Positions 27,949 to 37,500 of a stretch of DNA of 64,000 nucleotides are shown here, piece after piece. The notes below the pieces were generated by a model that saw only the letters and a list, made by a program, of their open reading frames with translations, was not told the origin of the DNA and did not search any database. The DNA is from Anaerolineaceae bacterium oral taxon 439. GTDB taxonomy: Bacteria; Chloroflexota; Anaerolineae; Anaerolineales; Anaerolineaceae. How positions within the stretch are numbered: position 1 is the first letter of the stretch; every line of letters starts with the position of its first letter. The stretch is from contig CP017039.1 in NCBI GenBank assembly GCA_001717545.1, positions 2,728,001-2,792,000 on the forward strand. Direction: 5' to 3'. The translations under genes were made by a program, and so were the position numbers.

Positions 27949-29661
27949 TTAATCGATCAGGAAGTCGTTCAGGTGTTTCCCCCCGGGGACCATCGGGACA
28001 ACCTTCTCGTCAATATCGATCATGCACTCAATCAGCGCCGCCTTTCCGCTCGCCAGCGCTTCGGCGAACGCGCTCCGGAATTCGGGAAGCTTCGCGACCC
28101 GCTTTCCGGCGATCCCGAACGCATCGGCAACCTTGACAAAATCCGGACCGCGGTCAAGCGTCGTTTCAGAATAGCGGCGATGATACAGGAGCGTCTGCCA
28201 TTGCCGGACCATGCCCAGCGTCTGATTGTTGAAAATAACCGTGATCACCGGGATATCGTAATACTCAATCGTCGACAGCTCGGTCAGGTTCATCCGGAAG
28301 CTCCCGTCGCCGGTAATCGCGACGACCACCGAATCCGGACGTCCGACCTTCGCCCCCATCGCCGCGCCCAGCCCGAAGCCCATCGTACCGAACCCGGCGG
28401 AGGTAATCAGCTGCCGCGGGCGGGAAATCTTAAAATGCTGAGCGGTCCATATCTGATGCTGACCCACGTCGGTCGCGATAATAACGTTATCCCCCGTCGC
28501 CGAATAAATCGCGTCGAGAATTTCGGCCGGATTGAGAAGCTCCGTTTTGGTCCGGGCCTTTTCGCCCGGCGCGGCCGGGACGATCGGCGCGGCCCAATTC
28601 GGTTTCTTTTCGAACGAATCGCCCAGCTCCGCCAGCAGCGCTTCGATCGCTTTTTTCGCATCGCTGACGATCCCCAAATCGACACGGACGTTTTTATTAA
28701 TCTCCGACGCGTCGATATCGATCTGCACGATTCGTTTTCCGTCGCGGAACTTTTCCGGATTCAGCGCGACCCGATCGGTAAAACGCGCCCCGATCGCGAT
28801 GATCAGGTCCGCTTCAACGAACGCCAGATTCGACAGCTTCGTTCCGTGCATCCCAATCAGGCCGGTCGAAAGCGGATCGTCAAAAGATAAAACCCCCTTC
28901 GCCAGCAGCGTACTCGCGACCGGCGCGTTCACCAACGCCGCCAGCCGGCGCATGCACGCCGACGCATCAGCGGAAACGACCCCACCGCCAATCACGAACA
29001 TCGGACGCTCCGCCGCGCGGATCCAGTCCGCCGCCATCGCGATTTTTTCAGCGTCCGGCTCAGGCGAATTGATAATAATAGCTTTGCGCCTGAGGAGCCG
29101 GGCGATATGCGCGTCGCTGCCATGCGCCGACCGCGGAAGGAACGTAAATTCCGCCGTTTGGGTCGTAACGTCTTTCATGATATCGATCAGGACCGGAGCG
29201 GGCCGCCCGGACGCCGCGACCGCGAACGCTTCGCGGATCACGTCGGCGAGCTTCCGAATATCGCGTACCTGATAGTTGCATTTCGTAATCGGCATCGTTA
29301 CGCCGGTGATATCGATTTCCTGAAACGAATCCCGCCCGATCAGGTTCGACGCCACGTTGCAGGTAATCAATACGACCGGGGACGAATCCATATACGCCGT
29401 CGCGATCCCGGTAACCAGGTTCGTCGCGCCCGGGCCGGACGTCGAAAAGCAAACCCCGACCTTCCCCGTCGCGCGCGCGTACCCGTCGGCCGCGTGCGAC
29501 GCCCCTTGCTCGTGCGAAGTCAGGATATGACGGATCCGATCGCGATAATCGTACAGCGCGTCGTACAGGTTCAAAATCGTCCCGCCAGGATAGCCGAAAA
29601 CGACTTCGACCTCCTGTTCCAGTAAACATTCCATCACGATCTGCGCGCCGGTCAATTTCAT
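27949..29661 (-). CDS. ilvB: Acetolactate synthase large (catalytic) subunit
   Basis: 570 residues, ThDP-dependent. Condenses pyruvate with pyruvate or 2-oxobutyrate, the first shared step of branched-chain amino acid synthesis. EVVFGYPGGTILNLYDAL contains the residues near the catalytic Glu, HEQGASHAADGYARATGK carries that Glu, and AITGDGSFRMNLTELSTIEY is the ThDP/Mg motif GDGx24-N. IGMHGTKLSNLAFVEADLII lies in the FAD-binding domain. GGAGG lies six bases upstream of ATG 29661. Transcription is controlled by the T-box leader immediately upstream. Confidence 0.96.
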   Translation of the reverse strand: MKLTGAQIVMECLLEQEVEVVFGYPGGTILNLYDALYDYRDRIRHILTSHEQGASHAADGYARATGKVGVCFSTSGPGATNLVTGIATAYMDSSPVVLITCNVASNLIGRDSFQEIDITGVTMPITKCNYQVRDIRKLADVIREAFAVAASGRPAPVLIDIMKDVTTQTAEFTFLPRSAHGSDAHIARLLRRKAIIINSPEPDAEKIAMAADWIRAAERPMFVIGGGVVSADASACMRRLAALVNAPVASTLLAKGVLSFDDPLSTGLIGMHGTKLSNLAFVEADLIIAIGARFTDRVALNPEKFRDGKRIVQIDIDASEINKNVRVDLGIVSDAKKAIEALLAELGDSFEKKPNWAAPIVPAAPGEKARTKTELLNPAEILDAIYSATGDNVIIATDVGQHQIWTAQHFKISRPRQLITSAGFGTMGFGLGAAMGAKVGRPDSVVVAITGDGSFRMNLTELSTIEYYDIPVITVIFNNQTLGMVRQWQTLLYHRRYSETTLDRGPDFVKVADAFGIAGKRVAKLPEFRSAFAEALASGKAALIECMIDIDEKVVPMVPGGKHLNDFLID

Positions 29662-29725
29662 CTCAAGCCTCCAAATAAGCCGTGATCCATGCCTTGCCGC
29701 CCCTTTTCGTCTTTTTTTATTTAAT

Positions 29726-30012
29726 AAAAAAACTTCGCCCGATCAGGGCGAAGATCTCTTCGCGGTACCACCCGAACTTCGCACGGGCCGAAAACATTGC
29801 CCCTGCCTCTTCTCGAACCCGTCCGGTCCGAAAACCCGTTAACGAGGGTCAATCGTCACCGCCTACCCCAATCCATTCCGATTGATTCGACGGTCAGGCT
29901 CCTGGTTGATTTTCGTTCCGCCGCGGTAAGAATTTTCACCCATCTATTCTCTCTCTGAGACCGGAGGACGTCCCTACTCTTCCCGTCATTGCCGTATCCA
30001 CTTGATCATCAG
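29726..30012 (-). promoter_or_regulatory. T-box riboswitch leader of ilvBNCD
   Basis: On the minus strand the T-box core GGGTGGTACCGCG is at 29773-29761, the sequence that pairs with the tRNA acceptor end. It is followed by a terminator: CTTCGCCC (29733-29740) pairs with GGGCGAAG (29746-29753) and then runs into seven T residues. Upstream, AGAGAGAGA and GGTGAAA match conserved stem I elements. The triplet ATC (Ile) near 29910 is a possible specifier, but I cannot fold stem I well enough to be sure; Val or Leu are not excluded. Uncharged tRNA would favour the antiterminator and raise ilv expression. A minus-strand TATGAT near 30020 may be the -10. Confidence 0.9.
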
Positions 30013-30091
30013 GAATCATACCAAAGAAAAACAGCCTGAACCCAATTCGATGACAAACCCAACGTTCAGGACGCGGACGCGGCCCAATTGT

Positions 30092-30120
30092 TTGACAACC
30101 GACTGACAGACTGGTATGAT
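30092..30120 (+). promoter_or_regulatory. Consensus promoter for the TetR gene
   Basis: TTGACA (30092-30097) and TATGAT (30115-30120) are separated by 17 bases, about 45 bases before the ATG at 30164. A near-perfect sigma-70-type promoter. Confidence 0.8.
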
Positions 30121-30163
30121 TTTGCAAGTAAACGCTGTTATCTTATCGGAAAGGAGAGAACGG

Positions 30164-30790
30164 ATGCCGCGGGACAAAAGCGATACGCGCGTAAAAATCC
30201 TCGAAAGCGCGAAGACCGAATTCCTGAAACATGGATTCGAGAAAGCGTCGATACGAACGATCGCGAAAAACGCAGGCGTTACCGCCGGCGCGATCTATAA
30301 GCATTTTCCAGCCAAAGCGGATCTCTTTTACGCGCTGACGGAACCGACTTTCGAAAAGATGATGAACATGGACGAAGGTCTGACCGACGATACGTTTCGA
30401 AAAATCCGCCGGGACGGATTAGATGAGTTCAGACGCACGGTTGCCGAATGCAACCGGACGTTCCTGAACTTTTTCTACGATCACCTCGAAGAACTTCACC
30501 TGATCTTTAATTGCTCCGTCGGGACGAAATTCGAAAACGTCCGGCATGATTTAGTCATGCGCGAGGTCGAAGGCGGGAAACAGTTCATCGCCGAGCTGAA
30601 ACGGAAAGGGATTGAAGTCAACGACCTGACCGACGACCAGCTGCACCTGCTTTTCAGTACGACGTACGCCCCTTTTTTCGAAATTATCACGCATGGCTAT
30701 TCATACGAAGAAGCGCAGAGCTTCACGGAGATCATGACCGCCGTGATGAACTTCAGCTGGCGTCAGATTATAAAATATCCGGACGGCTGA
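30164..30790 (+). CDS. TetR/AcrR family regulator
   Basis: 208 residues. TRVKILESAKTEFLKHGFEK followed by ASIRTIAKNAGVTAGAIYKH is the TetR DNA-binding domain; the ligand domain follows. AAAGGAGAG lies just upstream of ATG 30164. An intrinsic terminator follows the gene, so the downstream ABC exporter pair is a separate transcript that this protein probably represses. Ligand unknown. Confidence 0.9.
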   Translation: MPRDKSDTRVKILESAKTEFLKHGFEKASIRTIAKNAGVTAGAIYKHFPAKADLFYALTEPTFEKMMNMDEGLTDDTFRKIRRDGLDEFRRTVAECNRTFLNFFYDHLEELHLIFNCSVGTKFENVRHDLVMREVEGGKQFIAELKRKGIEVNDLTDDQLHLLFSTTYAPFFEIITHGYSYEEAQSFTEIMTAVMNFSWRQIIKYPDG

Positions 30791-30807
30791 GCGGACGTCG
30801 GACGGAG

Positions 30808-30832
30808 AATCGGGGCCTGTCCCGATTTTTTT
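30808..30832 (+). terminator. Intrinsic terminator after the TetR gene
   Basis: AATCGGG (30808-30814) pairs with CCCGATT (30821-30827), six-base loop, followed by a T tract to 30832. Confidence 0.85.
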
Positions 30833-30842
30833 CAACACCGCA

Positions 30843-30858
30843 GTTAGCTCATGCTAAC
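30843..30858. repeat. 6+4+6 inverted repeat, possible operator
   Basis: GTTAGC-tcat-GCTAAC, about 85 bases upstream of the first ABC exporter gene and just downstream of the regulator's terminator. The position suits a TetR operator for the exporter, but the same sequence is not seen in front of the regulator gene itself. Confidence 0.4.
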
Positions 30859-30940
30859 GAAGAAGCGTTTACCAGGCCTACCGTCAAAATCAACAATCAA
30901 AACTGAATGAAGCTATCCAACGCATTGAGAAAGGAAAAAG

Positions 30941-32665
30941 ATGAACGTAATAAAAAGACATTTTGGACAAATCCTGACGGCGGTACTGCTCGCCATGATC
31001 GGAGTCGGATGCGGCGTGCTCCCCTACTTCGCGATGGCGCGGATCGTGACCCACCTCGCGGCCGCCGATACGGCGCTGGCCGCCTATCGAGGCCCGATCG
31101 TAATGGTCCTGCTGGGGCTTCTGGGAAGCGTCGTATTTCATGAGTTCTCGACGATCACGTCGCATAACCTCGCTTTCCACGTGATCGAAGACATGCGGAA
31201 AACGCTGGCGGCGAAGCTGAGCCGGTTATCGATGGGCGAAATTGAGAAAAAGAGCAGCGGCGAATGGACGCAGTTCATGGTCGAAACGCTCGATAAGCTG
31301 GAACGGCCCATTGCGCACGTGATCCCGGAGGTCATCGCCAACGTCCTGATTCCGATTGTACTGGTCGTGGTCATCTTCGTTCAGGACTGGCGAATCGGGC
31401 TGGCGAACCTGGTAACGCTCCCGTTGGGAATGCTCTTCTCCGTTTTAATGATGGGTGGATACGAGGAACGTTCGCGAAACTATCAGCGCGCCGCGAAAGA
31501 AATGAATACGACCGTCGTCGAATATATCCGCGGAATCCAGGTCATCAAAGCGTTTAATAAATCCGCGTCATCCTACGGAAAATTCGTCGCGGCGGTTAAT
31601 AAGAACCGCGACAGCATGTTGGACTGGTACCTGAGCGTCTGTTTCTATATGACGGCGGCGATGGAAGTCCTGCCGTCGACGCTGCTCTTCGTACTGCCGA
31701 CGTCGTTATTCCTGTACATGAAGGGAAGCGTCGACGTCGGGACGCTGATCAGCTGCGTCCTTCTCGCCTACGCGTCGTATAAGCCGCTGATCAAGGCGAT
31801 GAATCATATGGATACGATGGCGAATATCCGCGTCGTCCTCGAAGAGATCCGAAACGTCATGCGGCTTCCGGAGCTCGAACGCGGCGAAAAAGCTCAGGAT
31901 ATCGGCTCCACCGACGTCGCTTTCGAAAATGTCAGCTTCAGCTACCGCCGCGGCGAAGACGCAAAAAACGTTCTTGATAACCTTTCGTTCCGTGCGAAGG
32001 AAGGCGAGCTGACCGCGATCGTCGGCTACAGCGGCGGCGGGAAATCGACGATCGCGAAACTGATCGCCGGATATTGGAACCCGACCGCGGGGAAAATCAT
32101 GATCGGGAACGCGAATATCCTGGATATCCCGCTGGATCAGAACATGGAGCTCGTTACCTACGTATCGCAGGAGAACTACCTCTTCCGGAAGAGCATCCTC
32201 GAGAACATGAGACTCGCCAAAACGGACGCGACCCTCGAAGAAATCGAACGCGCCTGCCGCGAGGCGAGCTGCCATGATTTTATTATGTCGCTCCCGCAGG
32301 GATACGACACGGTCGTCGGCGAATCGGGAAGCTCCCTCTCCGGCGGCGAAAGGCAGCGGATCACGATCGCACGCGCCCTGCTCAAGGGCAGCCCGATCGT
32401 CCTCCTCGACGAGGCGACCGCATATTCCGACCCGGACAACGAAGCCGAGATTCAAAAATCGATCAGCGCCCTGGTCCGTTCCAGGACAGTGATCATGATT
32501 GCGCACCGGCTTTCCACAATTATGCACGCGGATAAAATTATCGTTCTGGACCGCGGGAAAATCGAAGCCGAAGGGACGCATCAGGACCTTCTTCAGCGCA
32601 GCGGGACTTACACAAAGCTCTGGAAATCGCACACGGGCGTCTATAGCGCCGCGGAGGCAAAATAA
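30941..32665 (+). CDS. ABC transporter, fused membrane and ATP-binding domains (first half of a pair)
   Basis: 574 residues: six membrane helices (about 1-310) and an ATPase domain. Walker A is GYSGGGKSTIAK, the signature SLSGGERQRITIARALLKGS, Walker B VLLDEATAYSDPDNE, H-loop IMIAHRLST, so all catalytic residues are present. The DEATAYSDPDNE form is seen in the YbtPQ/IrtAB group, exporter-shaped pairs, some of which take up iron-siderophore complexes; drug exporters with this form also exist. AAAGGA lies upstream of the ATG. Its stop abuts the ATG of the second half, so the two form a heterodimer. Confidence 0.88.
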   Translation: MNVIKRHFGQILTAVLLAMIGVGCGVLPYFAMARIVTHLAAADTALAAYRGPIVMVLLGLLGSVVFHEFSTITSHNLAFHVIEDMRKTLAAKLSRLSMGEIEKKSSGEWTQFMVETLDKLERPIAHVIPEVIANVLIPIVLVVVIFVQDWRIGLANLVTLPLGMLFSVLMMGGYEERSRNYQRAAKEMNTTVVEYIRGIQVIKAFNKSASSYGKFVAAVNKNRDSMLDWYLSVCFYMTAAMEVLPSTLLFVLPTSLFLYMKGSVDVGTLISCVLLAYASYKPLIKAMNHMDTMANIRVVLEEIRNVMRLPELERGEKAQDIGSTDVAFENVSFSYRRGEDAKNVLDNLSFRAKEGELTAIVGYSGGGKSTIAKLIAGYWNPTAGKIMIGNANILDIPLDQNMELVTYVSQENYLFRKSILENMRLAKTDATLEEIERACREASCHDFIMSLPQGYDTVVGESGSSLSGGERQRITIARALLKGSPIVLLDEATAYSDPDNEAEIQKSISALVRSRTVIMIAHRLSTIMHADKIIVLDRGKIEAEGTHQDLLQRSGTYTKLWKSHTGVYSAAEAK

Positions 32666-34426
32666 ATGAGAGAGTTATTAAAAAATCTATACCGGATCGC
32701 CGGGAAAGAATCGTCAAAGATTACGAAGATGCTGCTTTTCGAGGTTTTGAAAAGCTTTTTCGAAGGCGTCGCGTTAGGCGCGACGATGCTCCTGCTGCTG
32801 AAACTGTTTGAAAATCTTTTCGAACGCCGCCCGATCGGAACAGGGGACGTCATCGAGGTTTTCCTCGCCGCGCTTCTCAGCGTCGTCGGGAAAATCGTTT
32901 GCGGGTACCTCGCGGACCGGAATAAATATATTGCGTCCTACACGATGGGCGCCGAGAACCGGCTCCAGATCGGCGACCAGCTGAAACAGGCCAGCATGGG
33001 CTTTTTCAACGCCAACCGGCTCGGAGAGATCTCCGGCGGACTGACGACGATTATCGGCGACCTCGAGACCGTCGGCGTGGTCATCATCGAGCTGATGTTC
33101 GTCGGCGTGATCCAGACGGTCATGATGGCGCTGTTCATGATCCCGTTCGATTGGATAACCGGCGGGATCATCCTGATCACGCTGGCGCTCGCCCTGATCA
33201 GCAACGCGCTTTTCCAGAATAAAGCGGACCAATCCACGAAGCGGCTTCAATCGCTCAAGATCAATCTAAACGCGGACACGCTCGAATACGTCAAAGGGAT
33301 CGGCGTCGTCAAGTCCTTCGGCAAGGGGAAGGAAATGCTTTCGGAATTGAACCGGAGTATTTCCGAAAGCCGGAAGGGCTTCCTCGACGTAGAGAAAACC
33401 GTTCTGCCCGCCGCTTTCAGCCAGCTGACGATTTTCAAGCTGGGAAGCTGCGCGATAATTCTCACGACGATCCTGCGCTATTGCGCCGGAGAAATGGCCC
33501 CGGCGAAAGCGGTCATGCTTCTTGTTTCCAGCTTTATCGTCTTCGCCGGATTCGAAATGGCCGGGAGCATGCAGAACATGAAAGGCGTCGCCGTCCAGAA
33601 CCTCGAAGCGATTACCCGGCTTCGGAACCTTCCCGTTATTTCCGAGGGCGCGGCGGACGTGATGCGCGACGCGGAAATCGAGATAAAAGACGTTGATTTT
33701 TCGTATGAAGAAAAATCGCTTTTCAGGAATATGAACCTGTCGATTCCGGCGAACCGGACGACGGCGATCGTCGGCAGCTCCGGAAGCGGAAAAACGACGC
33801 TTTGCAGCCTGATCGCGCGATTCTGGGACGTCGACCGCGGCGAAATCCGGATCGGCGGCGTCGACGTCAGGGATTATCGATATGACGAACTGCTTTCGAA
33901 TTTCACCTTCGTCTTCCAGGACGTCTACCTTTTCGACGACACGGTCAGAAACAATATCAAGTTCGGGAAACCGGACGCGACCGATGAAGAAGTTGTCGCG
34001 GTCGCGAAGGAAGCGAGGTGCCACGAGTTCATCATGGAACTGCCGAACGGCTATGACACGGTCCTCCAGGAGGGAGGGTCCAATCTGTCCGGCGGCGAAC
34101 GGCAGCGCATCTCCATCGCCCGCGCCATGCTGAAGCCGAGTCAGATCGTCATCCTCGACGAAGCAACGTCGAGCGTCGACCCTGAAAACGAGGAGCAGCT
34201 GATCCTGGCGCTGAGGAAGCTGCTGGCCGACAAAACCGTCCTGATCATCGCGCATAAGCTGGAAACGATCCGCGGCGCGGATCAGATTCTCGTCATGGAT
34301 AACGGGAATATCGAGAGCGTCGGAACGCACGAGGAATTACTCGAAAAATCAAACGTTTACCGGAGATTCATCATGCAGCGGGAAGCCGCGGTCCGCTGGA
34401 AGCTCGGGAGTGCCGGGACGCGCTGA
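32666..34426 (+). CDS. ABC transporter, fused membrane and ATP-binding domains (second half of a pair)
   Basis: 586 residues, same layout. Walker A GSSGSGKTTLCS, signature NLSGGERQRISIARAMLKPS, Walker B VILDEATSSVDPENEE, H-loop LIIAHKLETI. The ATG follows the partner's stop directly, with GGAGG in the partner's last codons as ribosome binding site. Both ATPase sites of the pair look complete, unlike the many heterodimeric exporters with one degenerate site. Substrate unknown; TetR control suggests a toxic or regulated small molecule, YbtPQ-like similarity of the first half would suggest a metallophore. Confidence 0.88.
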   Translation: MRELLKNLYRIAGKESSKITKMLLFEVLKSFFEGVALGATMLLLLKLFENLFERRPIGTGDVIEVFLAALLSVVGKIVCGYLADRNKYIASYTMGAENRLQIGDQLKQASMGFFNANRLGEISGGLTTIIGDLETVGVVIIELMFVGVIQTVMMALFMIPFDWITGGIILITLALALISNALFQNKADQSTKRLQSLKINLNADTLEYVKGIGVVKSFGKGKEMLSELNRSISESRKGFLDVEKTVLPAAFSQLTIFKLGSCAIILTTILRYCAGEMAPAKAVMLLVSSFIVFAGFEMAGSMQNMKGVAVQNLEAITRLRNLPVISEGAADVMRDAEIEIKDVDFSYEEKSLFRNMNLSIPANRTTAIVGSSGSGKTTLCSLIARFWDVDRGEIRIGGVDVRDYRYDELLSNFTFVFQDVYLFDDTVRNNIKFGKPDATDEEVVAVAKEARCHEFIMELPNGYDTVLQEGGSNLSGGERQRISIARAMLKPSQIVILDEATSSVDPENEEQLILALRKLLADKTVLIIAHKLETIRGADQILVMDNGNIESVGTHEELLEKSNVYRRFIMQREAAVRWKLGSAGTR

Positions 34427-34479
34427 TCCGCGGGACGTTTCCGCGCCGGCGCTGAAGGAAATCGGCCGGCGGGCAACTG

Positions 34480-34517
34480 AAAATGAAGGACGGCGCAGTC
34501 GCGCCGCCCTTCATTTT
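34480..34517. terminator. Bidirectional intrinsic terminator
   Basis: AAAATGAAGG-a-CGGCGC (34480-34496) pairs with GCGCCG-c-CCTTCATTTT (34501-34517), a 16-bp stem with one mismatch and a four-base loop. Between convergent genes, it can end both the ABC transcript and the pyruvate oxidoreductase transcript. Confidence 0.85.
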
Positions 34518-34543
34518 TAGCTATATCCTTCGCGGAATCAGCC

Positions 34544-37500
34544 TCAGGCCAGGTCTTTCGATCCGACTTTATAGTTGATCTCCGCCAGCTGCGAATACAG
34601 CAGCCAGCGACGTTCCGCTTCCGTTTCGGCGGCCTTCATCAGGCGCTCGGCGCGTTCTTCGTCCGCCTTGAGCAGCATCTTATACCTGTTCTCGTTATAA
34701 GCGTAATCCGCGATCGAGATCGTCGGTTTCTTCGAATCCATCGTCAGTGGATTGAGGCCCGCTTCGATTTTCTTCGGGTCGTAGCGGAAAAGCGGCCAGT
34801 GCCCCGACTCGACGGCTTTCTTCTGCTGTTCGAGACCGTTGCGCATGTTGATCCCATGATTGATACAATGCGAATATGCGATAACGAGCGACGGGCCGTC
34901 GTACGCCTCCGCTTCCAACATCGCTTTAACCACCTGCGCATCGTTCGCGCCCATCGCGACCTTCGCGACGTAGATATACCCGTAGGTCATCGCGATATAA
35001 GCGAGATCCTTCTTCGGGACGTCTTTCCCCTTGGCGGCGAATTTCGCGACCGCCCCGGTCGGGGTCGATTTTGACGCCTGACCGCCGGTATTCGAATAAA
35101 CTTCGGTATCCAGGACGAGGACGTTAACGTTTTTCCCGGACGCCAGAACGTGATCCAGACCGCCGTACCCGATATCGTACGCCCATCCGTCGCCGCCGAG
35201 GATCCAGACGCTCTTCCTGACGAGCGAGTCGGCTACGGAAACGAGGTTCGCGGCCCTCATGTCGGACGAATTCGCGAGCTTCTTCTTCAGCTCGGCGACG
35301 CGAGCGCGCTGCTGATGAATTCCGCTCTCGGTCGACTGATCGGCGTTGAGGAGACCGTCGACGAGCTCGTCGCCAAGCGAATCCCTCAAAACAGCCAGCA
35401 ATTCCTTCGCCATCTGGTTCTGCTTATCGATCGTCAGCCGCATCCCCAATCCGAATTCAGCGTTGTCTTCGAAGAGCGAGTTCGCCCAGACCGGACCCTG
35501 TCCGCCGGCGTTGACTGCGTAAGGCGTCGTCGGCAAATTGCCGCCGTAAATCGAGGAACAGCCGGTCGCGTTGGCTACGACCATGCGATCGCCGAACAGC
35601 TGCGTCAGGAGTTTAACGTACGGCGTCTCGCCGCAGCCGGCGCAAGCGCCCGAGAATTCGAATAACGGGCGGAGCTGCTGGGAAAGCTTGACGGTCTTCG
35701 GATCGATCTTCGTTCGATCCGGATCCGGGATCGTCATGAAGAATTTCCAGTTTTCGGATTCAGGTTCGCGCAGCGGCATCTGAGGAGCCATGTTAATGGC
35801 CTTCTTCGTCGGGTCCGCCTTATTTTTCGCCGGACAGGCCTGAACGCAGAGGCCGCAGCCCGTGCAGTCTTCAACCGCAACCTGGAGGGTAAATTTCGTT
35901 CCCGGGAATTCCTTAAACGCCTTGGCGTCGACCGACTTGAACGTCGACGGCGCGCCGACGAGGAGCTTCGGATCGTAAACCTTCTGCCGAATGACCGCAT
36001 GCGGACAGACAATCGAACACTTGCCGCACTGGATACAAACCGCCGGATCCCAGACCGGGACTTCCAGCGCAATATTGCGTTTTTCCCACTGCGTCGTCGC
36101 GGTCGGGAAAGTCCCGTCGACCGGGAGCGCCGAAACCGGGAGCGAATCGCCCTTGGCGGCGATCATCGGGGCAAGCGTCTTCTGGACGAATTCGGGCGCT
36201 TCGGCCGGGACCGCAGGGAGACGATGGAACGTTGAAGTGATTTCCTTCGGATAATCGACCTGATGCAGATGCTCAAGCGATTGGTCGACGGCGGCGAAGT
36301 TCTGGTTGACGACCGCGTCGCCCTTCTTCCCATACGTCTTCTTAATCGCCTTCTTAATTTCGGCGATCGCTTCGTCGCGCGGAAGAACGCCGGAGATCGC
36401 GAAGAAACAGGTCTGCATGATCGTGTTAATCCGCCCGCCCATGCCGGTCTTCTGCGCGACCGCGGTCGCGTCGATGACGTAGAAGCGCAAATTCTTTTCA
36501 ATAATATCCTTCTGGACCTCGATCGGAAGATGGTCCCAGACCTCGTCCGGGCCGAAGACCGAGTTCAGCAGGAAAACGCCGTCCTTCATGCAGAAGCGGG
36601 TCATATCCAGCTTCTCCAGGAAAGTGAAGTTATGGACCGCGACGAAATTCGCGTCGTTCGAAACGATCAGGTACGGCGCCCGGATCGGATCGGGGCCGAA
36701 GCGGAGGTGACTCGTCGTCGTCGAGCCGGATTTCTTCGAGTCATATTCGAAATAACCCTGCGCAAAGTTATCGGTCTCTTCACCGATGATCTTAATTGAG
36801 TTCTTGTTCGCGCCGACCGTACCGTCCGAACCCAGTCCGAAGAACATGCAGCGGACCGTTCGCGCTTCCGGAAGCAGGAAATGCGGATCATAGTCGACGC
36901 TCTTACCGGTCACGTCGTCGACAATCCCGACGGCGAAATGATTCATCGGGACCGGCTTTTCGAGGTTATCAAAAATCCCCTTGACCATCGCCGGCGTGAA
37001 ATCCTTCGACCCCATCCCGTAGCGGCCGCCGACAATCTTCGGCATCGCCGTAAACGGCGCGGTTCCATCGGCTAACGCTTCGCTGATCGCGGTCACGACG
37101 TCGAGATACAGCGGTTCGCCGGCCGAGCCCGGTTCCTTCGTCCGGTCCATGACGGAAATTTTCTTCGTCGTCGCCGGAAGGACGGAAACGAAATGCCTGA
37201 CGCTGAACGGTCGGTAGAGGCGGACGGCGACGACGCCGACCTTTTTACCCTGCGAAACGAGATATTTCGCGGTCTCTTCGGCGGTCTCAACGCCGGAGCA
37301 CATAATCACAATAATTTCTTCCGCGTCTTTCGCGCCGTAATAATCAAACAGGTGATATACGCGCCCGGTCAGCTTCGCGAAATGATCCATTGCGGTCTGA
37401 ACGATTTCCGGAACCGCGTCGTAATACTTGTTGCAGGCTTCGCGACCCTGGAAGAAAACGTCCGGGTTCTGCGCCGTGCCGCGGATCGACGGCTTTTCAG

